DNA of 64,000 bases from Homalodisca vitripennis (lineage: Eukaryota > Arthropoda > Insecta > Hemiptera > Cicadellidae). Position 1 is the stretch's first letter, and every line of letters begins with the position of its first letter. The notes under the pieces were generated by a model. It was not told the origin of the DNA. It made no database searches and was given only the letters and a program-made list of their open reading frames with translations. The DNA lies in assembly GCF_021130785.1 (NCBI RefSeq), contig NW_025776250.1:1-64000 (forward strand), in the 5' to 3' direction. Positions 1 through 12,700 of the stretch are shown piece after piece. Position numbers and translations under genes: made by a program.

Positions 1-785
1 TATTCTACAATGCAGAATAAACTAATTGGTTTGAAGTCATCACTGCTGCCAACTATATGAAAAGGAATGAGACACGTCAGCTGATATGTTAATTCGTGTA
101 AAATAGAACATACTGGAATAGTGTTCCGTTCAGTGACTTAATTAGATGTAAAAAATATTGCCTATGTCTACAGCAAATAAATGAACTTTAAATTTGATTT
201 TTGTAGACTAATTGGGAGTGGTATATAGAATATATAGTAGTATATAAATTATTTCTGGCTATGAAAATAAATTATTTTCTGTTATAAATTCACCATAATT
301 GTAAATAAATATGTGGTTTTAATTCAAATTGGTAATGAATATCAGTAGTAGGTGATAAACGAAGTCAAGGTTGGATTCATATATTTCATACACGAGCATA
401 TTTGCTTTCATCACGAGTAAGTTCATCCATCTTGATCGCCTCGTACTTGAAGTGTAATAAATGAGTTTTAATTAAAACGTGCATCAGTTTATTTTCATAG
501 CAAAACGTGAAGCGGTATAGAATTCACGGCAATTCGTGTCTATATTTCTTTATGGAGAATTTATATGAGAGTTGCTTGACTATCCGAAACTTTAAAATAG
601 ATATAAAATCATCATGAGGCACGATAATAACGCTTTTAGGCAAACAATAACAATACCGGGTACTTACATAATCGTAAAAATTCTGAAAGGAATGATACCA
701 CAAAGAATATTAAGGGGTCTCCAATTATGAAATGCAGCAAGTTTTTGTATAGAAAAGAAATCTTTCAGACAACTGTTTTACTAAT
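1..785. other. AT-rich DNA, no recognised feature
   Basis: No long open frame, RNA gene or repeat partner was recognised in this stretch. Confidence 0.5.
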
Positions 786-1985
786 TCAATTGCGTAACGT
801 AGTTTTCGTTCATTTTGGTGTAGAAAAATATAAATGTTTAAATAAACCGTGATGAGGTGTATTACTCTGGATGCAACAATTAAAGTTGAAACTCCAGTCA
901 TAAAGATTGTTCCGCAATTAATTTAAATCTACAATGTGTAAATTACGGACAAAGTAAGTAATGTATGTGATCTTTGATTATTGTTCTATTACTAACAATA
1001 TTAACCATGACATTTAAAGAAAGCTAGTTTGCTTGCAGTCTAAAACAAAAAATGGAAATATTTACTAAATTTGATTTTATTGGCTGATTGTGTTTGTAAA
1101 CCAACTCGAATATGTAATAGCTAGAGATTTTAAAATCTTTCGATTCTCACATTTCTGGGCGGGTTGTTGTGTACATTCATGACATATTGTCTGACAGTGT
1201 CGCAGTTACTGAGTGTCAAATATTCATTCACAACCAAGAGAACTCATTCACTGTCAGCTTTTTCTCAACAGTAACTCAAATACAAGCATTCAAAGTCGTT
1301 AAGTTTTCATCAAGTGCAGAAGGAAAGTGCATTAAACAATTTAAACTCATTAATCCTAAGTCCTCGTCCATTCGAGAGAGGATAGAAAATTAAACCAGAT
1401 ATATTTTTCCGCAAGGTCGGCGTAAACCGCACCATGTAACAGGCTTTCTTTAGTAGCATGCAGATGTCCTCCGGACAGACCGCCAATCGTACGGGAAAGA
1501 AATATTTTCATCCCCTGCAGAAAAACGAGACGTTGCGTCAGCCTTCTGAGTGATTATGCTTCAATTATTAATTCTTTCTTGAGTTATCTTGTCATACTTT
1601 TTTATATTCTTTAAGTTGGGTTTAATGGAATTATTCCAATGATTAAACCAATCAGTACAAAATGATATTGTATGCGTTATGCTAGCTAGGCTAAGATGTT
1701 AATATGATATATGTTAAAATTTCATTTGGGTGTACTATGTTTGTTTACACATATATTTATTCTGTTATTTCCTCACTGCCACCATGGAAAACCAATGTAA
1801 AAATAGGTTTAATGGCTCTAACTCCCATCCATACTTCATGGAGTGACATGCACCCATCATTATACTCAGTGTTTCTCATATTGAAATGAAGCTTCGTTCA
1901 ATCTTTTAGACCATTTTTGAGATTTCGTGCAAGCAGACAGAAATTAAAAATTTCAGCACCTCGAGTAGTAGGCATCCCTAAGGCT
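786..1985 (+). repeat. Paralogous block A1 (matches 50.46-52.88 kb)
   Basis: Several segments align by eye, in the same order and orientation, with the right end of the window: about 790-940 with 50,459-50,640, 1,110-1,560 with 52,176-52,620, and 1,740-1,985 with 52,650-52,880. Shared words include attgtctgac, agaaaattaaacca and the motif tggagtgacatg. The 74-codon frame at 1,169-1,393 lies in this block, is not kept in the partner copy and is judged non-coding. The last segment also belongs to a dispersed family seen at 43.7 and 48.1 kb, so part of the match may be ordinary repeat sharing. Confidence 0.65.
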
Positions 1986-4700
1986 CAGGTAACACGAATT
2001 CAGAATTACTTTGTAATAACAAAGGCTTGTTTATTAAACGCTTGATTGGATTGTTAACATGAAACAAACTCTCTTGTTGTCATTACACTATGTAACTGAG
2101 TTTTAAACGTGTATTAAAACCAGAGAGAAATATATGATAGCTAATGTAAGTAGATAATGCTGAACGTTCTTACATTTATGAAATTTACTGAAATGTTATT
2201 ACTGAAAGTAAATGGTTTGTGCTCCCGTTTGAACATTATCACAGTCTTTTGTATTATGTGTTTAATACGAGTCTTAATAGATTAGTACAATCTTTTTAAT
2301 CGTTGTTCAGTATAATATTATAAATTTAAAACATATAAGTTTAAATATAAATATAGTAAGTTTAGATAAGGTCTTTTTTATCAATTTATAATACATGGTA
2401 TCTTAGAATTTAAAAAAAAACCTTTTCTATTTCACGCTTTATGTTTCAATAAATTACAATTATGTTTACTAAATTATTCAAATATACTTTAAATTTAAAT
2501 AGAAGAGCTCCCTTAGTAAAAAAACTAAAGTTTTCATTAAACAACGAGCAGAAAAAACTCGGTCAGCTTCGTAAAAGTTGTGGGAACCAGAACAGAACAG
2601 TACAGAGTAGTACATTTTAAAATTCACTATTTTCTTTAATTTGAATATTTTTATATTATACTGCTAACTTATACTAGTAATACTGATAACTGGTAATGAT
2701 AGTAATGTCTTTGGTTGCAACTAAACATGGAAAGTGTAGAAAACCATGAAAGACAGAGTACATTTTCCAAGATATAATGTCTTTCATGTATCTAGAAAAT
2801 TGAAGAAACTGCTTGTTTACACTCTCTGTTTGGCACTCTCTGGAGGCGCTTTGTAGATGTGATGTGAAGAAACACATAAAGCGACAAATATAAAGTAGGT
2901 TTACAAAGAGCTGTGTCGTTATGTAGGTTTCTGTAGTTTGTTTCTAACTTAAACGTAAATATATTAAAGATATATAATCATTTCAAAATACCAAGTATTA
3001 GTTTCATTTGAAATTTCAACGTTTATGACAACGTGTATCAAATTTTTTATTCTTTGATCAATTATGTGTAAAAATATAAAAGGTTTCATAACTTATGTAT
3101 TAGATGCTCAAAATACTATATTTAAAAATTAATAATTATGACTATTGTAATTTACTTTGTTCTTAGTATGTCTTGTTCCATAGTTGGTTTGTTTTGTTTC
3201 CTGATCAAGAAAATATATATATCACATATCAGAGATGCTTACTTCTTTGTCAAAAGAGAGCTTGTATAGGTTTTATATTAGTCTGTAAATTTATAATACA
3301 GTTTTTAAATATTTAAGAACATTTAGAGATCGAACATTCTTATCGAAATATTTAAGAACATTCTTTCAAAAGAACAGTCCAGCGAAATTTAATTTATCAT
3401 AGTTCTTGTCGAATGCTTAAAAGGCAATTTTTGGAGTTCAATTCTGCCGTTGTTATGTTTTAGGACATTTTATAAGGTAAATTAGTACATAATTAATCGC
3501 TGAAATACAAAACTGGATGGAAAATTATGGGTATTGTTTAGACGACTATATATATAATCAATTATAAAATAACAAACAATGTTTGCACAGAACATTTGAT
3601 TGCATTTGGCAGGCGCATTCAATTGATATTACACAACTTCAGAGACCAAGATGGCATTTTCACTACTTTAAAGACCGGTGGGACGTAAGGCCGGAGGATT
3701 TTTGAAATAAGAATAGGCCTATATTCATCCCAGGAACTGTAAGAATGGGTATGTAAAAATGTTTGTAAAATCGGTTGAGTAGTTTATGCGTGAAAACAAA
3801 ACAACAAAAGAAAGGCATTTTCGCTTTTATAATATTATTGAGATAATATTTAATCATAGTTTTCGATTTTAATTTTCACCGGATACCTTAAGTTTAAACA
3901 AAATTATGTTAGTAATATCGGTTCAAAAACATTAAACATAATATTATTATTCAATGAAATCATCTATTAGCTAAGAATAAATTAACAAAACTTTAAAGGG
4001 TTATGAATTATAACAAAAATAGGTGACTTTGCTGCAAAGCCTAACGTACCGGAAAAAATATCAAACAATACTTATTATTCAGTATTCTTCCAGTTGGACC
4101 AGCTCTAATGCTTCCGTGTGTAACATTGGATCTAAAGGAATAATGCCCCTGTAGATTTCTCAGAAAAACTATCTAGTGTGCTTGTACAATACAAGGTAGC
4201 TCCTGCCTCTGGAAGTATAAGTTATGAGAGCAATGCAGGAGTTCTCCCTCGTTATAAAGCTCCAAACATATTCCTATAGTCTGTTGTTATTCTTTTCCAA
4301 TACACGGATCGTCAATTAATAAATGACACTGGACTGTAGTTGAGAGGAAATTCAAAACAATATGCAGTTACTTTGAAACCTACAAGTAATTTTTCAATGC
4401 TAGTAATATTTGCTCTATGCCTTTGTTACATAAAAGTGTCGTGGGTGAAACGCATCAATAGTTAAAAAATGTCCGAATGTCAAATTCAAGAATCAAACAG
4501 AGAAATGATAAAGCTGAAGCCATTAGGCGATATTTGTGGGTGTCAGTAAATATCTTTGGATTTATACACAAATGCGCGATCGACTATTTACCCACAGCGC
4601 AAAACTGCCAAGTGTCTGGTCGTCATAGCATGAGATCTGTGTTTAAAAAACGGAACTTTTAGTAAATAAAAAATATACATGTAAGTTTCAAGTAGTATCA
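1986..4700. other. AT-rich DNA, no gene recognised
   Basis: Only short frames occur (for example 2,674-2,877 and 3,663-3,857 on the minus strand) and none resembles a known protein. The stretch around 3,740-3,800 (aaaatcggttgagtag) has the look of a LINE 3' untranslated tail, but there is no coding part to support this. Confidence 0.4.
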
Positions 4701-4710
4701 GTACAAGCCT

Positions 4711-4999
4711 GCCGGCTTTTTTTTTCATTTACCAATTTTCATTGTCTTTCTCAAATCAGTGTTTATTTATCTTGGAAACTTTTGGGGAAAGTACACGAAT
4801 TAAATTTTTAGACAATATCTTTTTAAGGAGAGGCCGATCCCATTTTAAGCCTTACTCTGTCCGTCTTCTTGGGTCGATACAGTATGAGGTCGATGGTACT
4901 GATAAAAAGTGCAACGGTCACAGACAGGATTTGAACCTGCGCTATCTGTCACTCAGACCCAAAGTCCAATGTCTTAGACCGCTGGGACATCGCACTCCA
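4711..4999 (-). mobile_element. tRNA-derived SINE (Leu/Ser-like head)
   Basis: On the minus strand the unit starts near 4,999 with a tRNA-like head. It has an A-box-like segment (cccagcggtctaaga), a long variable region, and a good B box (ggttcaaatcc at about 4,926-4,936 on the complement). A body of about 200 bp follows, running toward an A-rich end at 4,711-4,730. The T arm folds, but the acceptor halves do not pair along their length, so this is a SINE head or tRNA pseudogene rather than a working tRNA. The open frame at 4,742-5,062 simply reads through it. Confidence 0.7.
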
Positions 5000-5339
5000 A
5001 AAATTGAAATATTATTTAAAAATATTTATCAAAACTGTAGCAGTAATTGCTATGACTTTTAAGAAATAATTCAAGTGTTTCAAGTCTTAAATAAAAAAAG
5101 ATTAAGTTCTTTAAATTATCAATCAGAATTACCAAACAGTTCTTAAATCCAAATACCTGACATACTCACATTAAATTTGAAAACTAATTCCCTAATTTAC
5201 TCCTCCTATACTAATAAAAATATAACATTTTTGTACTTGAGTGCAATTTTGAGATTTTGCCTCATATTGTTATTTTGTGTTTATATTTATTTTGATTTAC
5301 TAACATCAAGAGTTTGAATGAAATTGACTATAATAATAC
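5000..5339. other. AT-rich spacer
   Basis: No feature recognised. Confidence 0.4.
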
Positions 5340-5585
5340 GATGGTTGCCAATCAGTACAAAGACACACTAATCTAATCCCATAGCATTTTTCATGTATTT
5401 GCAGTGAGTGGGGTTGATTAACCCCATTATCGTAATCAACAAGAATTCACCAGCAACTCTGGTTGTTACAACTCGCTATTTGATATTCTCAACTCGATGT
5501 TATTGCTGTACCTTAAATATTACTGTAATTTGTCAGTGTACACTGGAGAGGTCAACGTTAACTTTCTCTTAACGATGTTAGCCAT
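5340..5585 (+). repeat. Repeat copy, inverted partner at 54,250-54,505
   Basis: About 245 bp match the reverse complement of 54,250-54,505 at roughly 80-85% by eye. Shared words include caccagcaactctggttgtt, and the interval around aatttgtcagtgtacactgg is also common to both. It sits at the position expected for the collinear block series but in opposite orientation, which suggests a local inversion of one copy or an independent repeat. The 77-codon frame at 5,497-5,730 overlaps its end and is not considered coding. Confidence 0.8.
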
Positions 5586-6074
5586 TTGTTTGTCTAATAT
5601 AAAAATGTTACATTTGTGTAAACCTTGTTGTTTTATTTATAAGTTATTTACTTTACACAATTTACTATTATTACTATATTTTAAAAAGTTTTTCTTAATA
5701 CATATTCATCAACATTTATATCGATATTGATATTTCACAAAGGAGCTTTGCCCCGCAACCTTTCAAAATTACAATGTTAATATTAAAAGAGTATTTTTTT
5801 AATAGTATTTTTAACTACGTGGTAAAATAAACCGAATATCGAAGGATTTGACATAAATTAACTTTATCACATGTGTTACTGTCATACGTTAAAATGTTGT
5901 ATGGATGTACTCAGTTTACTTTACAAATTTGTTTATTTTCTGCTATTTACTCATTGCGACCGTAATTAGGAATAAAACCAGTATATACATTTAGAAATGT
6001 ACTTTTGACCTTTTGACTTATACTGGAGTATTTTTCTTGAACCAAGCGGAATCGATGTACTAATTTTTAACGTT
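5586..6074. other. AT-rich spacer
   Basis: No feature recognised. Confidence 0.4.
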
Positions 6075-6559
6075 CTATGGCAATGAGTTGCCAACGAACA
6101 GAGCATGGCTCGATCTTACGGAGAAGGTTTATATGCAGCAAAGGAAATCGAGACTTGAGACAATCTTTAAGATTTAAGTATCCACTTTTTTAAAACCAGT
6201 CCAGGAACATCATCTTACCGCGAGATTCTGCAGTGTTTCCATATCACTTAGCGTGGAATCCGTTTGTGTTGTACAGTGTAAAGGTTTTCATTTTGGCTGC
6301 TGAGGAAAACATTGCTGCTATGGCAATGAGTTGCCAACGAACAGAGCATGGCTCGATCTTACGGAGAAGGTTTATATGCAGCAAAGGAAATCGAGACTTG
6401 AGACAATCTTTAAGATTTAAGTATCCACTTTTTTAAAACCAGTCCAGGAACATCATCTTACCGCGAGATTCTGCAGTGTTTCCGTATCACTTAGCGTGGA
6501 ATCCGTTTGTGTTGTACAGTGTAAAGGTTTTCATTTTGGCTGCTGAGGAAAACATTGCT
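6075..6559 (+). repeat. 243-bp tandem duplication, two near-identical copies
   Basis: Copy 1 runs 6,075-6,317 and copy 2 runs 6,318-6,559. I find one base difference (ccatatcac against ccgtatcac), so the duplication is recent. The frame at 6,233-6,436 spans the junction only because of the duplication. In another frame, the unit end and the next 80 bp faintly recall the zinc-knuckle end of a LINE gag-like ORF1 (Pro-Arg-Glu-Ile-Leu-Gln-Cys, then Lys-Ala-Pro-Ser-Glu-Ser-Pro-Lys). It could therefore be the 5' relic of the R1-like element just downstream; this reading is weak. Confidence 0.9.
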
Positions 6560-6849
6560 AAGGCTCCATCAGAAAGTCCAAAAGACTTCGCTGGAGGAAC
6601 AAAGTGACCACCAGGGCTGGGGGTACAACAATTTAATCTTAACTACTATGATTAAAAGGGGACATTATTACAGGATTTACGCTCTTCACTTCTTCTTACT
6701 TACTTATTTTAATGCCGTTCCTATTTAAACTATTATTAATCCACATTACCTTACTGGTACTTAAATAGTAAACCTATTATTTTTTATTAATTAGCTAGGG
6801 ACACGTTCTCCACCTGCAGTCATGGAACCTTCATCGACATGCTGTTTCC

Positions 6850-7960
6850 GTCTCACCCAGTTTGACACCAAGTTCAGGAGTTGGGAGATACTGGCGTCTT
6901 TGCAGCATTTCGGGAAGAGAAGCTTATCGCCGCTGACTGATCTTTCCGTAAGAGAAGAGAGACCGGGCCTGATAGCATACCCTCTGAGGTCCTTATGATT
7001 GTCGTGGAGGTAAATCCAAGAATTCTCCAGTACCTTTTCAATGCGTGTTTTATCAGATGGTGTTTTTACCCTAAATGGAAGATTGCTCATCTAGTCTTGA
7101 TCTCCAAGGCTAATGCTGCACTGGTGACTAATTCATTTCGCCCCTTTTGTATACTTGACGTGGCAGAAAAGGTGATGGAGAAGTTCATTCGTGTCGAACT
7201 GGTCGGAGAGATTGCCTCTGCGGGTGACTTGTCACCACAGTAGCACGGTTTCTGATCCGGCCACTCTACCATCGACGCTATCTAGGAGGTAGGGCATGCA
7301 GTGCGGAGGGTGGGGGACCACAGCCATTGGACGCGCGTGGTCCTCCTCGTCACACTTAATGTGAAAAACCCTTTTAATTATGCCAGGAGAAGCGAAATGC
7401 TGGGGCGCTAAAGCCCGCGTTCCACGTTCCTACTAATCTCCTGAGAATCATCGAATCGTACTTGACGGATCGTATCCTGCTGTATGATACTACAGAACGT
7501 CAGCAAACACCACTTGTTGATGTCAGTTCAATCTGTTCAGTCTGTACGGAACTGATGTCTGGGCCCACATCTTGGAGAAACCAAATCCGGCTCTCCCGAG
7601 TCCAGCGGCGAGGAGCCCTACGAGTCGCATCGGCTTAACGGATGGTTCCCGAATCAGCAGTGATGGGGAATCGCTGATGTCTTTCCCATCTACCATCTTG
7701 TGATGGAGAGACAAGCGATCTACCACCGCTTGGATTGGAAAGCCGAGTCAAGGGGACGTTGGTTCTTCAGACTCATCCCGAACATTCGGCTATGGATGGA
7801 ACGGCAGTACGGTAAGGTTGATTATTTCTCTCCTGACATTTCGCAGCACAAGTTTTTCGAATCAAAAAGTCTCTGCTGAGATCGGTTTCGCAGTCGCTCA
7901 AGATCGTTGGAGCTATGCTCTTTTGTCCTCTTTTAAGGAAGTCGTTTGTACCGTTAGTTA
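6850..7960 (+). pseudogene. R1-clade non-LTR retrotransposon RT relic
   Basis: Conceptual translation across frames recovers much of a reverse transcriptase. The N-terminal palm has a TGPDSIPSEVL-like motif at about 6,960-6,990, followed by KWKIAHLVLISKA and FRPFCILDVAEKVMEK. Then come a HGF-SGHSTIDAI-like segment with stops and a VTLNVKNPFN segment that stands for the first catalytic motif (LDVKNAFN in relatives). The region between that motif and the C-terminus, including the FADD box, is missing after about 7,510. The C-terminal tail resumes near 7,690 with ERQAIYHRLDW and RLIPNIRLWMERQYGKVDYF, typical of R1-like elements. Several stops and frameshifts make it dead. The local base composition is clearly richer in G+C than the flanks, as expected for an inserted element. 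Confidence 0.85.
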
Positions 7961-10240
7961 GTTAGATTTTATGTAATGTAAATTTCACAACCTAGTCAGC
8001 CAGTATAATTTAATATTTTTTTATCCCATGTTCCGGAACTAAATTATCGGCGGAGTAACTACATAATTGGCACGCGTATGAATATTTTATTCTAACCCTT
8101 TGTAACAGCCCAACTACGTGACCGATCTGACCTCGCGCGCCTTGTCCGTAAGTAAAATTTATCTTTCCGTATTATTAAATTAGCCCTTTGATGCCAAACA
8201 TATAAAAATGAATGTAACGTAAAGTAAAGTTGTAAATAGTAAAGTGACTTACCCTTGAAGATCTTTTATTTGCTTGATTGAGATAGATACAAGTTGTGGC
8301 GCCGTCCTTCTGACGAGCACGTTGTTGTAATAAGTTATTTGTCTCATTAAATGGCTAATACCGTCGCGAATTTGTTTTAGGCGAGCTCACATATCTCGCG
8401 TATTATTTGAGTAGATGGCTACCACTTTCATAACTTGGACTCCTCTTCTAGTAATTACCGACTAGAAATTAACCCTTCTTAGACTACAGCTTCAATGTCT
8501 CGTGCCAAGACGCCGACACCCGGGTTGTGAGTCTACACACTGCGAAGGGAAGTAAAACCTTAATGTTTTATAAAGTAAAGCATCGTAGACGTAATTCCAC
8601 AGAACATTGGATATTTTAGGCCCACCTATCAGATATACATGTTTAGTTCTTGTACTCTAATTGGCAGCAACGTGGCAAGGTATACATTTAATTTACCAAC
8701 TAAAAGTGGTGCTTGTAAGTTTCGCTGACTAAATTGAACTTATAAGTAAACTTTGCAATTCGAGTATTAATTACTATGACCTCAGAAGTCATCACCCCCA
8801 TATGTTATCGTCTTTCGGTACACGTTAGAAGAAAACTTCTTTTAGAAAAGACATAAATCATGATATTTACGTTGTCTACATGAGGTTAAGTCGATATATT
8901 GTAAGATTTTTTCAATTTGGTACTAAACTGTTTATATCCTGGAGAAGAATTTAATTGCGGATTGCTATTAATTATTGCATATTATCCAATAATCTCACGT
9001 AACAATGGTAATATTTAGATTTAATAATGAATGTTATTCCACAAAAGGGGTAGTACACCAGAGATACATGTAATAATATTATTTTAGGTAGACAATTATT
9101 GATAATTCTGAAACTTGAAACATTACCACAAGTTTTGTGATGATTTTATGTTCATTGATTTACATTTTAAACTGAAGAGACGGTACAGTAAAATCAAATA
9201 ACGGTACGTTTTTTTATTAAATACGCTTTACTTTGTCCGAGCTTGTAAATCTAACAAAATCGAGTAAAAGGTATAATATAACTTGTTCTGAGGTATTGCT
9301 TTCAGTCTTTACGAGGAAAACATTTACTTGATTGAAACTCGTTTCGTACTTACAATAAATGTAGATTGTATGACAGCAATATATTGTTGTAACGACACGT
9401 GAAATTTTTATCGTTTTTTATAAATAAAGATGTTTATTGTTTTATAAAAACGTTTCTGAATGGGGCATTACTTGCACAATTTCTATCCAACTGTTTATTT
9501 TCTTTCTACTGAGTATGTAGCTGAAAAACAAACGTCATTTCTGTCCTTACTTATGATCTTCTTCAAGTGAACTTCAACGTTAATACATTTTGCCTTTGCT
9601 GGAATACATTCAGCCATTTCTAGGTGCATTCACTACTGAACGTAAATAACGTATACGTCATATGTCATAAGAAATGTCATAGTGTTAGTAGAATAGAATT
9701 CCACCTTTGGATTACGTCACCATCAGAAACCAACAAAGCAGTAAAATTTATATATATTTAGCTGTGTTTGCTGATAGCTTTGTTTACGCCTCAAAGAAGG
9801 TCGTTAAAGCATGCAGGTGATAATGACATTAGACACATATTTATTTTATATCAAACTACATGAACCGGATAACATTTTCTCTGAAATATCCGACACCAAC
9901 ATCTCTTCTTCTTCTCACCCCTCTTCTAATCCTTTACTAGTATATATTAAAATATATGGGATTTTTTATTAGTTAGACAATAGTTACTTAGTTAAATTTA
10001 GAGCACCTAGTAATTATGTTACTATTGTGAATTAAAAATTGGAACTATGTAAAAGATGATGATAAATCCATTACACTTTCCTATAGTTACTGAATATATC
10101 AATTTGTACATTCAGTCTTAAAACTATGTAAATAGCCAGTGTATCTTAATTAGACCCCAATAGAAAGTTGTAATTTATACTCTATATCATATTTTTATTA
10201 TTATACTTTGTACTCTAAAAATTTATCTCTGTATTAATAT
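7961..10240. other. No gene recognised; possible LINE 3' region at the left edge
   Basis: The first few hundred bases may hold the 3' untranslated part of the R1-like relic. A moderately G+C-rich patch at about 8,090-8,540 has no readable protein and no partner in the window. The rest is AT-rich and featureless to me. Confidence 0.35.
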
Positions 10241-10249
10241 GTATTTCAG

Positions 10250-10690
10250 TAAAGTGTAAGAGCTATTCAAGACCCATCAAGGATCACTTCTGGCTGGTTT
10301 AAACCTTCCAGTTGAACCTATCACTGGGCACAGCAGAAACTGAAGTGTGGCAACCTTATGGTTGTCCAGAAGCGGCACATCACTCTAACCGCAACTGTCG
10401 AGATTCTAGGATGCAAGAGTAATTTGATGGGTCTATTCTACTGCCGGAAATGATTGTTGGAGTTGATGGGGTTCGTTCCCTAACTATTAGAGGTTCTTGC
10501 TAGCCTGAACAAGGGTGTTCCCCTGCCTGCTTTGACTTTGAGATGCTGGTTCAGAGCTGGCCTCCCCTTCTTCCGGGAGGACGTGACTGAGATTAGTGCC
10601 CTAATTCTTCCTCATGGATCTCGAAAGGAGGCGGCCCCTACCCTACCCATCCTGAACATCCTGTCACTTCGGAATCAGCTCTAAAGTTCT
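10250..10690 (+). repeat. G+C-richer dispersed repeat, inverted partner at 29.1-29.4 kb
   Basis: This roughly 440-bp segment stands out by base composition. It aligns with the reverse complement of 29,100-29,420: both share ccttatgg-tgtccag, a gatgattgttggag-like word and cctcatggatct followed by aggcg. No continuous frame is present. It looks like a transposon-derived family, class undetermined. Confidence 0.75.
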
Positions 10691-11020
10691 TATAGGACTA
10701 ATTGCAATCTATGAGCTTCTTGTCCTAAGAGAAAAAAGAGCCATTCAAGAGTAAAATGTTTATTAGAGAGAAATACAAATGAAAATGAGAAATACAAGTG
10801 CTTACAAGGTATACTTAATAGTTTATAGTGGATGAAATATATTATTAGTAAATAGCAGCTTTTATTTAATAAATAAAACATCACCTTATACTTATGTTTT
10901 ATTTAATCCCACAATAAATTTCAACTCAATTTATTTGGGCACTAAATAAACGTATCGTGGAAAATATAATTTTGTAGTTACCATCATATTGACATTGTGC
11001 TCAAACTTTTCCTCCTGAAA
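10691..11020. other. AT-rich spacer
   Basis: No feature recognised. Confidence 0.4.
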
Positions 11021-11022
11021 TG

Positions 11023-11635
11023 ATATGCCTTTGTGTATTCTAACCATGGGATAATGTGTCCTGTTCCATAGATTTAATATATTCGAGTTCCCTTTTAAAC
11101 TAAGATAGTGTTCCATTTCAAGGAAATCATTAATGGGTAGTGAATATACTCTTTAACAACGTATCGGTAGTTATATAAAATGCGATGTGACAAAGGACAA
11201 ACTAAACTTATGTTCCTTGAGAAAGGAATAATATTTTATTCGGTAGAATGCTCAGTGGTAGTACTGCTTGGTTGGAGAATAAATTGCAGGGAAACAACCG
11301 TCAAACCTGCGACTGTCAGCTTATTTGTCAGCGTACTCTATCGGTCTTGTGGAAGCCTAAAGCACCTGACTGTTTGTACTCAAACCATTGGACAATAAAA
11401 ACGGTGTTCATATTATACATATATTTCCATAGTTCATTCTATAAACTTACTTCAAAAATAGAATTGATTAGAACTGTGTTGACATACAGGTAATCATGAA
11501 GCAATAGCTGAAGCAAAATAAACTGCATTGTGAGATGTTGTATTGAATTCAAAAATTCAATTACTGTATAAGGGGTAGATATTTGCCCGCACGATAACTC
11601 GAGAACGAACTGGCCTATAGTCTTCATTTATATAT
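11023..11635 (+). repeat. Paralogous block A2 (matches 56,295-57,035)
   Basis: The region from tgcctttgtgta to the segment before the TIR element aligns with 56,295-57,035 in the same orientation. The best part is 11,157-11,370 against 56,440-56,650, sharing gcgactgtcagcttatttgt and ctatcggtcttgtggaagcc. Weaker matching continues to aactggcctata. Overlapping frames at 11,180-11,493 are not kept in the partner and are taken as chance. Confidence 0.8.
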
Positions 11636-11655
11636 AAACAATAGTGAGTTTGATT

Positions 11656-12207
11656 ACTGATGGCGAGAGAAAAGAAGAGACCTGGATTCTGGCCTATATG
11701 AAAATTGTAGGCGCTACTACTAGTATGTTGCCGCGCCTTTTTTCGTAATTCCATTATTGTTTCACTGTTTTGATTGATTTGCGGCCTAATTGTTATGTTT
11801 TATAAGATAATTTAAATGTCGGTACTGTTTTGATCAATTAAAATTGAGCAAAATTTATGTTTGTAACAAATTCTAATAATTAGGCTCTACAGTGGTTGTA
11901 AACAAACAATAATTAAAGGAATGAATTGCTGAAATTAAAGATTTTTTTATTGTTAAGATAACAATTACTAATGTTCATATATGTATAATGTAAATTTAGT
12001 GCTTTTATGTATATAAATTTTAACATTTAAGATGAGTCACACTCTGCAGGAATGCCACATTACTGAAAACAAATAAATCGATTGCTCGGATAAACAATTC
12101 GCAGGTTGGCTGTGGATCGAAGCGCCTGAAATTACCGCGCGGCAACACACTAGTACACAACTGTGCGCCGGCACGGGCCAGGTCTCTTCTTTTCTCTCGC
12201 CACCAGT
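11656..12207. mobile_element. Short non-autonomous TIR element
   Basis: Inverted arms of about 80 bp are visible. They share a 25-base perfect inverted repeat (11,661-11,685 with 12,178-12,202) and a second 17-base match with one difference (11,720-11,736 with 12,137-12,153). The interior is AT-rich and non-coding. The element interrupts paralogous block A2, whose partner near 57,035 lacks it. I could not identify a target-site duplication. Confidence 0.75.
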
Positions 12208-12374
12208 ATAGTGCATGTCACATCACGGGATTTCACTGAGAGTTAGTGAGCATTTTAAATTAGAGTTATGGGTTACTATGATGACAAACCTAATCTATAA
12301 TGGTTAGAATTGTGGTTAGATTATAGAAATATATTTTTCAATTACAACAAAAAGGCATGGAATAAATTTGTTTA

Positions 12375-12700
12375 ACATACTTTATTCTATAGGTAAACCG
12401 CTAACAAAAAAACCTTGGTTGATTTGAGTTCACGGAGGGTGGGGCAAATATCCCTCCGCCACCCCTCCAAGCATCCCCATCACTGCTCGGCGCTCACTCT
12501 AATTCAATCTAATAAAATCAGCTGACTAATCCGGCTCGGTCGGTATCGTTCACTGCTGCGACTCGTTCAGTTGAACCGGTCAGTACAGAGTTACTAAACC
12601 TTCCCGCTAGAGCGTGTTTTACCGGTCATCGTGTTCAACAAAATAAACGACTGAACGGAATAGCCAAGTGAACGAAAGGATCCGCTTGCAAAAAAGTGTT
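12375..12700 (+). repeat. Left arm of diverged inverted repeat (partner 14,880-15,190)
   Basis: The segment ataggtaaaccgctaacaaa and the G+C-rich stretch after it match the reverse complement of 15,190 downward (ataggtgaaccgctaataaa). The arm continues into a tract rich in gttcac and cgttca words, which is also present in the right arm. Arms are strongly diverged. Confidence 0.6.

Noticed and set aside
4911..4999. Possible functional tRNA on the minus strand
   Set aside because: The B box is good but the acceptor stem does not pair, and the unit continues into a SINE body.
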